Translations under genes and position numbers: made by a program | In this document: positions 1 through 10,437 of the stretch, piece by piece | Layout of the letters: each line of letters begins with the position of its first letter | Numbering within the stretch: position 1 is the first letter of the stretch | The notes under the pieces: generated by a model | The model's database searches: none | What the model was told of the DNA's origin: nothing | Seen by the model: the letters and a program-made list of their open reading frames with translations, nothing else | Source of the DNA: Lucinisca nassula | Lineage: Eukaryota > Mollusca > Bivalvia > Lucinida > Lucinidae | DNA: 64,000 bases | NCBI GenBank assembly: GCA_963580285.1 | Contig: OY757019.1 | Coordinates: 61,462,587-61,526,586, forward strand | Direction: 5' to 3'

Positions 1-94
1 TAGTTGTTTTTTCAGTTCAAACATGATCACAGCGTGTTCTGAAAATGAAAACAAATTATCTAATGAAAGTACATGTACAGCCTTCAAAATAATT

Positions 95-812
95 ATTATC
101 AGCACCCAATTTCGTAAAATCATTCTTCGATATAAACAGATTGGGTACAACATGGATATTATACGACAGACTGCATGCATGGTAGTTAACCAAAACACGG
201 TTGGCAACTTTGCTTCCCTCTTTAATTGCACGCCGGTGGGTCAGGCCTCAGATTCTATGACGGCTTATTGAGAATTAGAGAGATAATGTTGGTTGGTGCC
301 TGATGCTCTGTCTCTGGTCGGGCTTATCGGAGTCTAACTGTTGGTTTTCTTTTGCTCCAGAATTTCAGTGATTCTTGCTGTCGAGTCCTCACCGTTGTCT
401 CACCTCTGTGGTTATTTGATTTTGGTGTCACGGAGATGTTGCACTGATGAGTTAGGAGGCCTTCATGCGGACTGAACTAATTATTTGTCTAAATCGCGAC
501 GGAAGTAAGGGCGAGGACTGTGGCCACGTAAAATCGATTTAAGCCCCCCAGTGGAAATCTTCCACTGACCGTTCCAAGGCGGCTCTTCTGTGTTGTTGTT
601 TGTTACTTACTGTGTGTATCACTTGTGTCTTTTAATTTTGGATGGCCATATGGCCATTTTGTGGGAAAGTAACTGTCCTTATGGCCTTCCTTTGTTTAGG
701 TTTCCATTATGGTCTGGTCGCTTAATGTTTGTATTTCTTTCCCTTTGGTGTCTTTTATGGGTGGAGTAAGTTAATTGTATCAATACCTGATCTTTGTTTT
801 ACTTCTACTTTG
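95..812 (+). mobile_element. Penelope-like element, 3' end (copy a)
   Basis: This is the 3' end of a PLE retrotransposon. Positions 100-271 encode the last ~55 residues of the family protein (QFRKIILRYK, then RQTACMVVN and FNCTPVGQASDSM), ending in a stop at 269-271. A 3' untranslated tail of about 540 bp follows and ends near 812 in 'acttctactttgc'. The same tail recurs at least ten times in this window on both strands, so it is a reliable marker of the family. No GIY-YIG endonuclease domain is visible after the reverse-transcriptase part. The upstream RT domain is missing, so the copy is 5' truncated. Confidence 0.75.
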
Positions 813-900
813 CAATGTCGAAGTCACCTCTTACCAGCGCTGGAACGCAGAGCTACCGGCCGGAAACAATATGGGTTCTCCGGAATAAATGAGAGCCTGT

Positions 901-1319
901 CACAAATATGTTCAAACAATATATTTATTGACGAAATAATCCAATTATATGAGAGATGCGATGATACATGAATTGTTCTATACAATTACATGAAACGACG
1001 TGAATACAAGATGATAATCTAAAAGTCATGTTATGATGGACGGTATACATGTATGTTTACCTGGCAGCCATGACAGTTTCCAGGTATGTAAACAATACAA
1101 TGAAAGGAATAAAATATTCAAAAAATATGACTTACACATTCTATAATGAACCGATGTTGCACTCATTAATGAAAATGATATAAAGCAAAACATACCTGTA
1201 ACAAATATATTCAAACAATATATTTATTGACGAAATAATCCAATTATATGTGAGATGCGATGATAATGAATTGTTCAATACAATTACATGAAACGACGTG
1301 AATACAAGATGATAATCTA
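901..1319 (+). repeat. 120-bp direct repeat pair
   Basis: Positions 901-1021 and 1201-1319 are near-identical direct repeats (starting 'acaaatat.ttcaaacaat' and ending 'gataatcta'), separated by about 180 bp of AT-rich sequence. They could be the ends of a small non-autonomous element or a local duplication. No coding potential is seen. Confidence 0.8.
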
Positions 1320-1409
1320 CAGTACCTAAATCTACCGACTACGGGACTACAGATTACCACGACGGGACCACAGAGTGAATGACCACGGGACTACCCTAAG
1401 GAATATTCA

Positions 1410-1445
1410 CAGAGGCTTTATTAGCCGAAACTACGTAGTATGACC
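1410..1445 (+). ncRNA. 5'-truncated hammerhead relic, array A unit 1
   Basis: Only stem II, GAAA, stem III and part of the closing stem I strand are present. The CTGATGA core is replaced by 'cacagag' because the array begins here. It should be inactive alone. Confidence 0.7.
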
Positions 1446-1783
1446 TGTTTTCTCTCTTATGAATATTTTCATTGCTCTTAAAGGAACTCATTTTTGATTT
1501 TTATTTGCCTTCACTGCAGCTGGTGTTGTGCCGTGTGGCGGCCGTAAAACGTCTCCCCGTACATCAACCATAGTGCAGTTTATATTTTACTTTTGGTCCT
1601 TTGAGATCAGCGTGAATATTCTGAGAAATCAGAAATAAACTATTAGTTTAGACTCAAATTCTAGACAGGTTTTTAATTATTTGGACCTCATTTTAATTTA
1701 TATCGGTCTTTGAATCGACTGCCTATTCGAAATTCGCAAAATTGCAGTATGCTTCCTCTGGCTTTCGTTGCCGGATCATTACA

Positions 1784-1829
1784 GGGTCACTGATGAGGCT
1801 TTATTAGCCGAAACTACGTAGTATGACCC
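1784..1829 (+). ncRNA. Type I hammerhead ribozyme (A2)
   Basis: This is a self-cleaving RNA motif of 46 nt. In order: stem I 5' strand GGGTCA (1784-1789), conserved core CTGATGA (1790-1796), stem II GGCT/AGCC with loop TTATT (1797-1809), core GAAA (1810-1813), a very short stem III CTACGTAG (1814-1821, loop ACGT), TA closing the triplet GTA (1821-1823) with cleavage after 1823, then stem I 3' strand TGACCC (1824-1829). Stem I is six Watson-Crick pairs. All conserved core bases are present. The short stem III resembles newt satellite ribozymes, which act better as dimers; this would suit a tandem transcript. Confidence 0.92.
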
Positions 1830-2166
1830 ATCTTCTTTCTTATGAATATTTTTATTGCTCTTAAAGGAACTCATTTTTTATTTTTATTTGCCTTCACTGC
1901 AGCTGGTGTTGTACCGTGTGGCGGCCGTAAAACGTCTCCCCGTACATCAACCATAGTGCAGTTTATATTTTACTTTTAGCCCTTTGAGATCAGCGTGAAT
2001 ATTCTGAGAAATCAGAAATAAAGTATGAGTTTATACTCAAATTCTAGACAGGTTTTTAATTACTTGGACCTCATTTTGATTTATATCAGTCTTTGAATTG
2101 ACTGCCTATTCGAAATTCGCAAAATTGCAGTATGCTTCCTCTGGCTTTCGTTGCCGGATCATTACA

Positions 2167-2212
2167 GGGTCACTGATGAGGCTTTATTAGCCGAAACTAC
2201 GTAGTATGACCC
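2167..2212 (+). ncRNA. Type I hammerhead ribozyme (A3)
   Basis: Identical in core and stems to the motif at 1784-1829. Core CTGATGA is at 2173-2179 and the predicted cleavage is after 2206 (GTA). Confidence 0.92.
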
Positions 2213-2549
2213 ATCTTCTTTCTTATGAATATTTTAATTGCTCTTAAAGGAACTCATTTTTGATTTTTATTTGCCGTCACTGCAGCTGGTGTTGTGCCGT
2301 GTTGCGGCCGTAAAACGTCTCCCCGTACATCAACCATAGTGCAGTTTATATTTTACTTTTGGTCCTTTGAGATCAGCGTGAATATTCTGAGAAATCAGAA
2401 ATAAATTATTAGTTTAGACTCAAATTCTAGACAGGTTTTTAATTATTTGGACCTCATTTTGATTTATATCAGTCTTTGACTCGACTGCCTATTCGAAATT
2501 CGCAAAATTGCAGTATGCTTCCTCTGGCTTTCGTTGCCGGATCATTACA

Positions 2550-2595
2550 GGGTCACTGATGAGGCTTTATTAGCCGAAACCACGTAGTATGCCCC
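2550..2595 (+). ncRNA. Degenerate type I hammerhead (A4)
   Basis: The core CTGATGA and GAAA are intact. Stem III reads CCACGTAG, which loses one pair. The closing stem I strand is TGCCCC rather than TGACCC, which adds a mismatch. It is probably weakened or inactive. Confidence 0.8.
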
Positions 2596-2932
2596 ATCTT
2601 CTTTCTTATGAATATTTTCATTGCTCTAAAAGAAACTCATTTTTTATTTTTATTTGCCTTCACTGCAGCTGGTGTTGTGCCGTGTGGCGGCCGTAAAACG
2701 TCTCCCCGTACATCAACCATAGTGCAGTTTATATTTTACTTTTGGTCCTTTGAGATCAGCGTGAATATTCTGAGAAATCAGAAATAAATTATTAGTTAAG
2801 ACTCAAATTCTAGACAGGTTTTTAATTATTTGGACCTCATTTTGATTTATATCAGTCTTTGAATCGACTGCCTATTCGAAATTCGCAAAATTGCAGTATG
2901 CTTCCTCTGGCTTTCGTTGCCGGATCATTACA

Positions 2933-2978
2933 GGGTCACTGATGAGGCTTTATTAGCCGAAACTACGTAGTATGACCC
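2933..2978 (+). ncRNA. Type I hammerhead ribozyme (A5)
   Basis: All core and paired bases match the intact motif. Core CTGATGA is at 2939-2945, with predicted cleavage after 2972. Confidence 0.92.
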
Positions 2979-3315
2979 ATCTTCTTTCTTATGAATATTT
3001 TCATTGCTCTTAAAGGAACTCATTTTTGATTTTTATTTGCCTTCACTGCAGCTGGTGTTGTGCCGTGTGGCGGCCGTAAAACGTCTCCCCGTACATCAAC
3101 CATAGTGTTGTTTATATTTTACTTTTGGTCCTTTGAGATCAGCGTGAATATTCTGAGAAATCAGAAATAAATTATTAGTTTAGACTCAAATTCTAGACAG
3201 GTTTTTAATTATTTGGACCTCATTTTGATTTATATCAGTCTTTGACTCGACTGCCTATTCGAAATTCGCAAAATTGCAGTATGCTTCCTCTGGCTTTCGT
3301 TGCCGGATCATTACA

Positions 3316-3361
3316 GGATCACTGATGAGGCTTTATTAGCCGAAACTACGTAGTATGACCC
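3316..3361 (+). ncRNA. Type I hammerhead with stem I mismatch (A6)
   Basis: The core is intact, but stem I reads GGATCA against TGACCC, giving one A-C mismatch in a six-pair stem. From the predicted cleavage point (after 3355) the element runs 65 nt to its fixed 3' end at 3420. Confidence 0.85.
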
Positions 3362-3619
3362 ATCTTCTTTCTTATGAATATTTTCATTGCTCTTAAAGGA
3401 ACTCATTTTTGATTTTTATTCACATATAGAATAAGTCAATGACATGTTAGGGGAAAATAAGACAAGGCCAATGTAGCCTATGACACAGACACGGCGTATA
3501 GCATACATATGCGAAATACTTGCTCGGCTGTGCACCACTTTACAGTACACAACTTTGCTAAGGTCTTTGGTGGCTCCGCTTGATCGGACTTCAGACTATA
3601 TCTCGTATTGTGGTTTATT

Positions 3620-5799
3620 GCACGACCCGCAGAAAAAGCAACCGACTGAAGTCGGTTTTTTCTAAGAGTGCCCTAAAATCACTGTGTCATTCTGTCATTC
3701 TGTCATTCTGTCAGTCTGTCAGTCTGTCATTCTGTCTGTCCGTCCGTAACCCGTTTGTGAAAATTGGTGATAGTGACTTAACCGCTTGGAATATTTAAAC
3801 AATTTTTGGCATACTGATAGATATCAATGAGATCTAACCAATGAACTTACGAAATATTACATTCCATTTAGTATAGCCTCGCCGAGGCGAAAAATGTGAA
3901 AATTTTCGAACATTTTTGAACCGCTTCTCCTCGGAAACCGTTGGGCCGATTGAAGTCAAATTTCATATGGAGCCTCTTTGGGATGGGGGAAACCAAAATT
4001 TGCTCATGGGGTCAAGGTCACATGACCAAAATGGCCGCCAAGCCATATATGGTTTGTCTGTCTGTCCGTCCGTAACCCGTAAGTGAAAATTGGTGATAGT
4101 GACTTAACCGCTTGGAATATTTAAACAATTTTTTGCATACTGATAGATATCAATGAGATCTAACCAATGAACTTGCGAAATATTACATTCCATTTAGTAT
4201 AGCCTCGCCGAAGCGAAAAATGTGAAAATTTTCGAACTGCTTCTCCTCGGAAACCGTTGGGCCGATTGAAGTCCAATTTCATATGGAGCCTCTATGGGAT
4301 AGGGAAACCAAAATTTGCTCATGGGGTCCAGGTCACATGACCAAAATGGCCGCCAAGCCATATATGGTAAAAACCCTTCAAAAATAGTCTTCTCCAGAAC
4401 CACTGGGCAGATTTCCACGAAACTTGATAAATAGCATCTGGGATGTAGGCCTATCATAAATTGCTAAAATGGTGACCCTTGGTTGACCTTGACCTTCTTT
4501 GGGTCCGTCCGTAACCCGTTTGTGAAAATTGGTGATAGTGACTTAACCGCTTGGAATATTTAAACAATGTTTGGCATACTGATAGATATCAATGAGATCT
4601 AATTAATGAACTTACGAAATATTACATTCCATTTAGTATAGCCTCGCCGAGGCGAAAAATGTGAAAATTTTCGAACATTTTTGAACTGCTTCTCCTCGGA
4701 AACCGTTGGGCCGATTGAAGTCAAATTTCATATGGAGCCTCTATGGGATGGGGGAAACCAAAATTTGCTCATGGGGTCAAGGTCACATGACCAAAATGGC
4801 CGCCAAGCCATATATGGTTTGTCTGTCTGTCCGTCCGTAACCCGTTTGTGAAAATTGGTGATAGTGACTGAACCGCTTGGAATATTTAAACAATTTTTGG
4901 CATACTGATAGATATCAATGAGATCTAACCAATGAACTTGCGAAATATTACATTCCATTTAGTATAGCTTCGCCGAGGCGAAAAATGTGAAAATTTTCGA
5001 ACTGCTTCTCCTCGGGAAAAGTTGGGCCGATTGAAATCAAATTTCATATGGAGCCTCTATGGGATGGGGGAAACCAAAAATTGCTCATGGGGTCCAGAAC
5101 ACATGACCAAAATGGCCGCCAAGCCATATATGGTCTGTCTATCTGTCCGTCCGTAACCCGTTTGTGAAAATTGGTGATAGTGACTTAACCGCTTGGAATA
5201 TTTAAACAATTTTTGGCATACTGATAAATATCAATGAGATCTTATCAATGAACTTGCGAAATATTACATTCCATTTAGTACAGCCTCGCCGAGGCGAAAA
5301 ATGTGAACATTTTCGAACTGCTTCTCCTCGGAAATCGTTGGGCCGATTGAAGTCAAATTTCATATGGAGCCTCTACGGGATGGGGGAAACCAAAATTTCC
5401 TCATGGGGTCCAGGTCACATGACCAAAATCGCAGCCAAGCAATATTTGGTAAAAACCCTTCAAAAATAGTCTTCTCCAGAACCACTGTGCAGATTTCAAC
5501 AAAACTTGATAAATAGCATCTGGAACGTAGGCCCATCATAAATTGCTAAAATGGTGACCCTGGGATGACCTTGACCTTCTTTGTGCCTAGGTCAAACTTT
5601 GACACATATGCTTTTGTGTTGGATTTTATCCTGCAAACGATTCAGAATACAGTACTAAAGTCTAAGATATATTTTTGCTCCTTACGATAAGGCGCATTTA
5701 TTGGGGGAACCGTTTTATGTCCAGGTCACATGACCAAAATGGCCGCCATACCCATATATGCTAACACTCATAAAGCTAAAAGCATCCGGCGGGTCGTGC
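3620..5799. mobile_element. Non-autonomous element with short inverted ends and internal tandem units
   Basis: The ends are an 11-bp inverted repeat, 'gcacgacccgc' at 3620-3630 and 'gcgggtcgtgc' at 5789-5799. Each end has a small palindrome beside it (accgactgaagtcggtt at 3640-3656; cttcagctgaag at 5801-5812). Inside are five tandem units starting near 3741, 4067, 4506, 4832 and 5148 (spacings 326, 439, 326 and 316 bp). The second unit, and the long terminal unit, carry an extra ~113-bp block that ends in the 'gaccttgaccttcttt' type motif. Short tandem 'attctgtc' repeats lie at 3687-3745. Frames that appear coding here only translate the repeat. The architecture resembles bivalve tandem-repeat-bearing mobile elements; the family assignment is inference. 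Confidence 0.65.
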
Positions 5800-5819
5800 A
5801 CTTCAGCTGAAGCACTGGT

Positions 5820-6204
5820 TATTCTTACAGTTCGTCTTTCCAGGTATACATTGCTTATATACATTTATTTTGGATAGTCATTTGGTCATCGTGTGTGGGA
5901 GTAACTGTCCTTTTGGCTTGAATCGATTCCTGATCATTGACTTCACGTCTGCTTATATGACGGCCCATCCCTACATTAAAAGAGGCGTAACTCGATATTT
6001 CATGTACTGGGCTCCATCCTGTGCCATCTAACTGGTAGTTTTCTCCTGCTCTGACATCAGATAGTTGTTTAGTCCTCTATTTATGACTGTTCCAACAAAG
6101 TACTTTTACTCTGCATTTTGATACCTGTCTGGTGGGCTAGGAAGTCTTCATGCGGATCTGCTTGTAAACATGGTTATTTAGGACTGGAATTGAGGACCAG
6201 GGTT
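5820..6204 (+). mobile_element. Degenerate PLE tail debris
   Basis: Positions 5820-5952 match the PLE 3' tail (ttattttggatagtcatttg, then aactgtccttttggctt, then tcgattcctgatcattg) with an internal deletion. Positions 5953-6204 hold weaker matches, including 'aggaagtcttcatgcggatc' near 6139, which resembles the start of the tail. No reading frame survives. Confidence 0.55.
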
Positions 6205-6315
6205 AAAATATTAACATCATGTCTTACCGCCATCAAAAAGCATATGATAATATATTGCGACAAAGTCTGTCAAGGACCGGGAGTAGTCTGTTTTTGTCTT
6301 TTAAAATTCGAATGA

Positions 6316-6667
6316 GGCGGCCGTAAAACGTCTCCCCGTACATCAACCATAGTGTAATTTATATTTTACTTTTGGTCCTTTGAGATCAGCGTGAATATTC
6401 TGAGAAATCATAAATACATTTTTGGTTTAGACTCATATTCTAGACAGGTTTTTAATTTTTTGGACTGCAATTTGATTTATATCAGTCTTTGTATCGACTG
6501 CCTATTCGAAATTTGCAAAATTGCAGTATGTTTCCTCTGGCTTTCTTTGCCGGATCATTACAGGGTCACTGATGAGGCTTTATTAGCCGAAACTACGTAG
6601 TATGACCCATTTTCTTTCTTATGAATGTTTTCATTGCTCTTAAAGGATCTCATTTTTGATTTTTATT
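6316..6667 (+). repeat. Single satellite A monomer inserted in a PLE
   Basis: This is a 352-bp, 5'-truncated unit of the 383-bp repeat (it lacks about 30 bp before 'ggcggccgtaaaacg'). It ends at the same 3' base as the array at 3420 and sits between the two halves of PLE copy c. Confidence 0.85.
6563..6608 (+). ncRNA. Type I hammerhead ribozyme (A, solitary copy)
   Basis: It has GGGTCA, CTGATGA, GGCT-TTATT-AGCC, GAAA, CTACGTAG, TA and TGACCC, all intact. Predicted cleavage is after 6602. The element ends 65 nt downstream at 6667. Confidence 0.92.
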
Positions 6668-7992
6668 CAAACTATTACCCAGACGTTTTCATGCATTTAG
6701 TCCGTCAACGTTTTATTTTTATTTTTCCACGCTTTACACTACACTACCTTATAATCGTATAAAAACTTAATGCTTTCCTCTATCTTGCATGTGATGTAAG
6801 AAATTATTTATTATCATCTGAAGAGCATATATATGACACATTATGGTCATGTCAGAAAGTTCCTTTCTACTTGACAATATTTACTTAATATTTGTTGTCC
6901 GATGGGTACGAAATGCGCGTCCCGCGTGGCTGGTTTCTTCTTGCCCTGTTGTGGAAAAGACCTCATAATGTCATTTTCTGTTGAAAAACAATTTTAGTGA
7001 AGCTTTTAGCTGCATGTCCAGATATTTGGGTGATTTAATAAATATTGACACCTCAATAGTTTAATCAGTCAAATTTACCCAGTATAAAAGAAATTCTTCT
7101 GATACCGAGGCGCCGTTTATTTACGATAGATTTGTTTCATGCAAAATTTATGATAAATGCGATGATTTAGATTTTGAGACTGTAAATTTTCCTTTCTTGG
7201 ATGGGGATGTTCAGTGTTTGCCATCCTACGCTGTTTCATATATCGCAATTTATACGGTATGCTAGAGTGTCTAGTCTGAATCTGACTTCAGCACTCGTAA
7301 TAAATTTATTATTAACTGTTAAACTTCTTAATCAGGGTTATCGGTATCATAAACTTCGCCTTTTCTAAGTTTTATAGGCGTCATTTTGATTCGGTTTCAA
7401 AATTCAATGTTCGACTTATTTCTCTTCTGCATATCGTAACCTGAATTTTATGGTGACAAAAAATATAATTCCACAAAAAAACACAAAAAACATATTAATT
7501 ATGTTTGCAATGATTCCTATACCCTATTTCGTAAAACCATTCCTTCTTCGATAAAAAAATGGATTCAACACAAACTGCATGCAAGGTAGTAACGATAACT
7601 TTGCTAAGTCATTAATTACATGCCGGCGGGTCGGGCCTCAGACTCTTATGATGGCCACGTGCTGAAAAATTACTGAAGCTTTTTTAAGAAATGTCTGTTG
7701 GTGCCTGATACTGTGTTTCTGGTCGGGCCCACCGAAGTCTTACTGTCGGTTTTCTTTTGCTCCGGCATTTCAGTTATTTCCAGTTGTCGTGTCCTCATCG
7801 TTGCTTCATATCTGTATCATATCTGTTTTTGATGTTCTCGGAGATGTTGCACTGATGACTGCGGACTGCGGACTGCGGACTGAACAAATTGTTTGTCTGT
7901 ACCACGACAGAACCAAGGGCGAGGCTTCTGTTAACGTAAAATCGATTTCAGTCCCCACTAAAAAAAAAAAAAAACAAATTCTGACCGTTACA

Positions 7993-9462
7993 AAGTAGAA
8001 GTAAAACAAAGATCAGGAATTGATACAATTAACTTACTCCACCCATAAAAGACACCAAAGGGAAACAAATACAAACATTAAGCGACCAGACCATAATGGA
8101 AACCTAAACAAAGGAAGGCCATAAGGACAGTTACTTTCCCACAAAATGGCCATATGGCCATCCAAAACCAAAAGACACAAGTGATACACACAGTAAGTAA
8201 CAAACAACAACATAAATAAATCGCTACAGAAGAGCCGCCTTGGAACGGTCAGTGGAAGATTTCCACTGGGGGGGGGGGGGGCTTAAATCGATTTTACGTG
8301 GCCACAATCGTCGCCCTTACTTCCGTCGCGATTTAGACAAATAATTTGTTCAGTCCGCATGAAGGCCTCCTAACTCATCAGTGCAACATCTCCGTGAACA
8401 CAAAAATCAAAGAACCACAGAGGTGAGACAACGGTGAGGACTCGACAGCAAGAAACCACTGAAATGCTGGAGCAAAAGAAAACCAACAGTTAGACTCCGA
8501 TGAGCCCGACCAGAGACAGAGCATCAGGCACCAACCAACATTATCTCTCTAATTTTCAATAAGCCTTTACGTTGGAGCCGTCATAGAATCTGAGGTCTGA
8601 CCCACCGGCGTGCAATTAAAGAGGGAAGCAAAGTTGCCAACCGTGATTGGGTTAACTACCATGCATGCAGTCTGTCGTATAATATCCTTGTTGTACCCAA
8701 TCTTTTTATATCGAAGTATGATTTTACGAAATTGGGTGCTGAAGTCATTGCGGTTATATATTTTTCTGAATTTATATACTAAGTCACCATAAAATTCGAG
8801 TTCCGATAGACCTTGTTGCAGAAGAGATTTAAGTCAAATATTGAATTTTGAAATTAAATCAGAATGGCGTCTATAAAATTTTGAAAAGGCTTTGCGTAGT
8901 TTATGGTACCGATAACCCTGATTAAGGAGTTTAGCCCTCAATAATTTATTACGAGTGTTGAAGTCAGTAACATGACTACACACTCTAGCAAACCGAATTA
9001 ATTGCGAAATATAAACGCCATAGGATGGCGCACGAGGAACATCACCATCCAAAAAAGGAAAATTTACAATCTCAAAATCAAAGTCATCGCGTTTATCATA
9101 AATTTTGCACGAAACAAATCCATCTACAATAGATAGATGTAAATCCAAAAACGGGGCCTCGGTATCAGAAGAATTTGCTTTATTTAACTGAAGTTCTAGG
9201 GGGTAAATCTGACTGATCAAACCATCAAAATAGGTATTATCAATATTTAATAAATCATCTAAATATCTAGAAGTAGAGCTAAAAGCTTCAATAATTTCAG
9301 ATTGGTTATCAATGGAAAGCGACAAAATGAAGTCTCTTTCATAACAATACAAGAACAGATCAGCCACAAGAGGTGCGCAATTAGTACCCATCGGAATACC
9401 CACAATTTGTCTAAATAACTTAGTACCGAATCTAATATAAATATTGTCAAGTAGAAAGGTGA
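7993..9462 (-). mobile_element. Penelope-like element (copy b), 5' truncated
   Basis: This is the best preserved PLE copy in the window. On the minus strand it holds the RT palm (8834-9462), the C-terminal region (about 8580-8833), and the 3' tail (about 8580 down to 7993, with a run of 12 or more G at about 8269-8281). Its 5' side stops at about 9462, where a plus-strand PLE tail begins. Its 3' end abuts copy c tail-to-tail. Confidence 0.8.
8834..9462 (-). pseudogene. PLE reverse transcriptase, palm fragment
   Basis: The product would copy element RNA into DNA at the insertion site. Motifs seen in order: LLDNIYIRFGTKLFRQ, GIPMGTNCAPLVADLF (RT motif before the active site), YLDDLLNI (catalytic YxDD), APFLDLHLS, DDFDFEIVNFPFLDGDV, SYGVYISQLIRFARV and KAFSKFYRRHSDLISKFN. 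The frame is open for about 210 residues, then stops at KFNI with TGA where sister copies have GGA for Gly. Homologous sequence continues beyond the stop (SLLQQGLSE, RKIILRYK), so this is a nonsense mutation. The nominal start (residues MINHNRGT) comes from the adjoining tail of another copy and is not RT. I assign PLE from the motif set; no GIY-YIG domain is visible. Confidence 0.85.
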
Positions 9463-9718
9463 AGGCAGTTCCTCTGTTGTGGTTTATCATTTTGTAATAG
9501 TATGTACTGCTAATACCCTTTTATTTTGGATAGCCGTTTGGTCATTTCGTGAGACAGTAACTATCCTTTTAGCTTTCCGCCTGTGACGTTTTAATTACGA
9601 TAAAGTTGTTATATTTTGTTATTTCTTTCCTTTGCTGTTTGGATGGGAGGTACATATAATTGTATCGATTCCTGATCATTACATTCACTTCTATTCACCT
9701 CTAAGTTATCATGTTATG
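9463..9718 (+). mobile_element. PLE 3' tail, isolated
   Basis: A plus-strand tail fragment starts 'cagttcctctgttgtgg' (sister copies read ggcggttcttctgtcgcgg). It continues with 'ttattttggatagccgtttg' and 'tcgattcctgatcatt', and ends in the usual 'cacttctat'. It truncates copy b. Confidence 0.7.
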
Positions 9719-9771
9719 ATTTTGGTGGGTGCAGATGGTTGTGTTCTCTGATCTTGACTTCTGAGAACTGA

Positions 9772-9930
9772 GAAGCCTCCGTGGTTTAGTGAATAAGTTA
9801 CTTGCCTCATATACCAGGGTTTCAATTCCGGTTTTCTCCAAACTTTCGGATGAGTCTTTAAACCGGGATTTCGTCTCTGTTGGCTGTTTGTGGACGTTAA
9901 ACTTAAAACACTCACTCACTCCTGAGAACT
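9772..9930 (+). mobile_element. tRNA-derived SINE (family with 'actttcggatgagt')
   Basis: A box-like (tggtttagtgaataagtt) and B box-like (gggtttcaattccgg) polymerase III promoter sequences are followed by a body containing 'aactttcggatgagtctttaaaccgg'-type sequence and 'cactcactcact' at the 3' end. A second copy lies at 55968-56168. The B box is weakened. Confidence 0.6.
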
Positions 9931-10437
9931 GAATTCTAGATCAACTACATGTAGTTTTAATTCTGTGGTATCAATGAAAGCCAAGATTACTATCAACCCT
10001 AAGTGTCATAACGTTTCAAAACATGTCTGATTTCTTAAAATTTAAGCAAATGCAAAAGCTACGTGCATATTTACTAGATTCGATGGTATAGCTTGCTATT
10101 TTAATATTACATGAGTTTTAAATGATGAACCTATAAGAGCATATAAAGAAACAAAACGTACTGGATCACTCGGTGACGGCTAATGACGACTCAATTAACC
10201 GTAAGACTAAAACGAGAAGAGACACGTGCTAAATTTCAGTACAGCTGTATTTCATATCTAAAAATACCTCCAGATGCGGGACAACATCTGCCCGTGCACT
10301 GCCCGAATCAAACTGAAAACCAATGCAGCCAAGGCTCACTACATTACCAGGATTAGCTACATTCTGTTAACACTTGTCCACATCATAGTCACACAGCTTA
10401 CAACCACGCAACAAGCAGCTTTAGACTTTTCATAGGG
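9931..10437. other. Unassigned spacer
   Basis: I recognise no gene or repeat here. The frames are short and the sequence is AT-rich with no repeated motif shared with the rest of the window. Confidence 0.5.

Larger units (their letters stand above)
1411..3420 (+). repeat. Satellite A: 383-bp tandem array carrying hammerhead ribozymes
   Basis: This array has a constant 383-bp period: the motif 'gaggctttattagccg' starts at 1412, 1795, 2178, 2561, 2944 and 3327. It therefore holds five full intervals and a partial last unit. Every full unit contains one type I hammerhead motif. The array ends in 'ctcatttttgatttttatt' at 3420, exactly where two isolated copies elsewhere (6667, 27758) also end. 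The sequence 'tattcac' lies at 1404-1410 and at 3417-3423, so a short target duplication is possible, though part of it overlaps the element end. A tandem monomer array with a self-cleaving ribozyme and a fixed 3' end fits a retrozyme or a PLE terminal repeat. Confidence 0.9.
6205..7990 (+). mobile_element. Penelope-like element (copy c), split by a ribozyme repeat
   Basis: This is a decayed PLE copy. Its N-terminal part (about 6205-6315) is interrupted by a satellite A insertion (6316-6667). It resumes at about 6668 with 'cccagacgttttcatg' and the RT region. The motif for PMGT is visible near 6903, and the stretch for FDFE and FPFLDGDV lies near 7165-7210, but frameshifts break it throughout. 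The tail follows from about 7620 and stops inside its 3' part at about 7990, where it abuts an opposite-strand PLE copy. A 14-base A run at about 7960-7973 stands where other copies have a C run. The product would have been a reverse transcriptase; this copy is dead. Confidence 0.7.

Noticed and set aside
440..480. 'cactgatgag' in the PLE tail as a possible hammerhead core
   Set aside because: There is no GAAA strand with pairable stems downstream; only the core heptamer matches.
1411..3420. CRISPR array
   Set aside because: Units are 383 bp and contiguous without spacers, in an animal-type genome; this is a satellite.
4194..4958. Minus-strand frames of 76-87 residues (MAWRPFWSCD type)
   Set aside because: They translate the tandem repeat; the same peptide recurs with each unit and changes frame.
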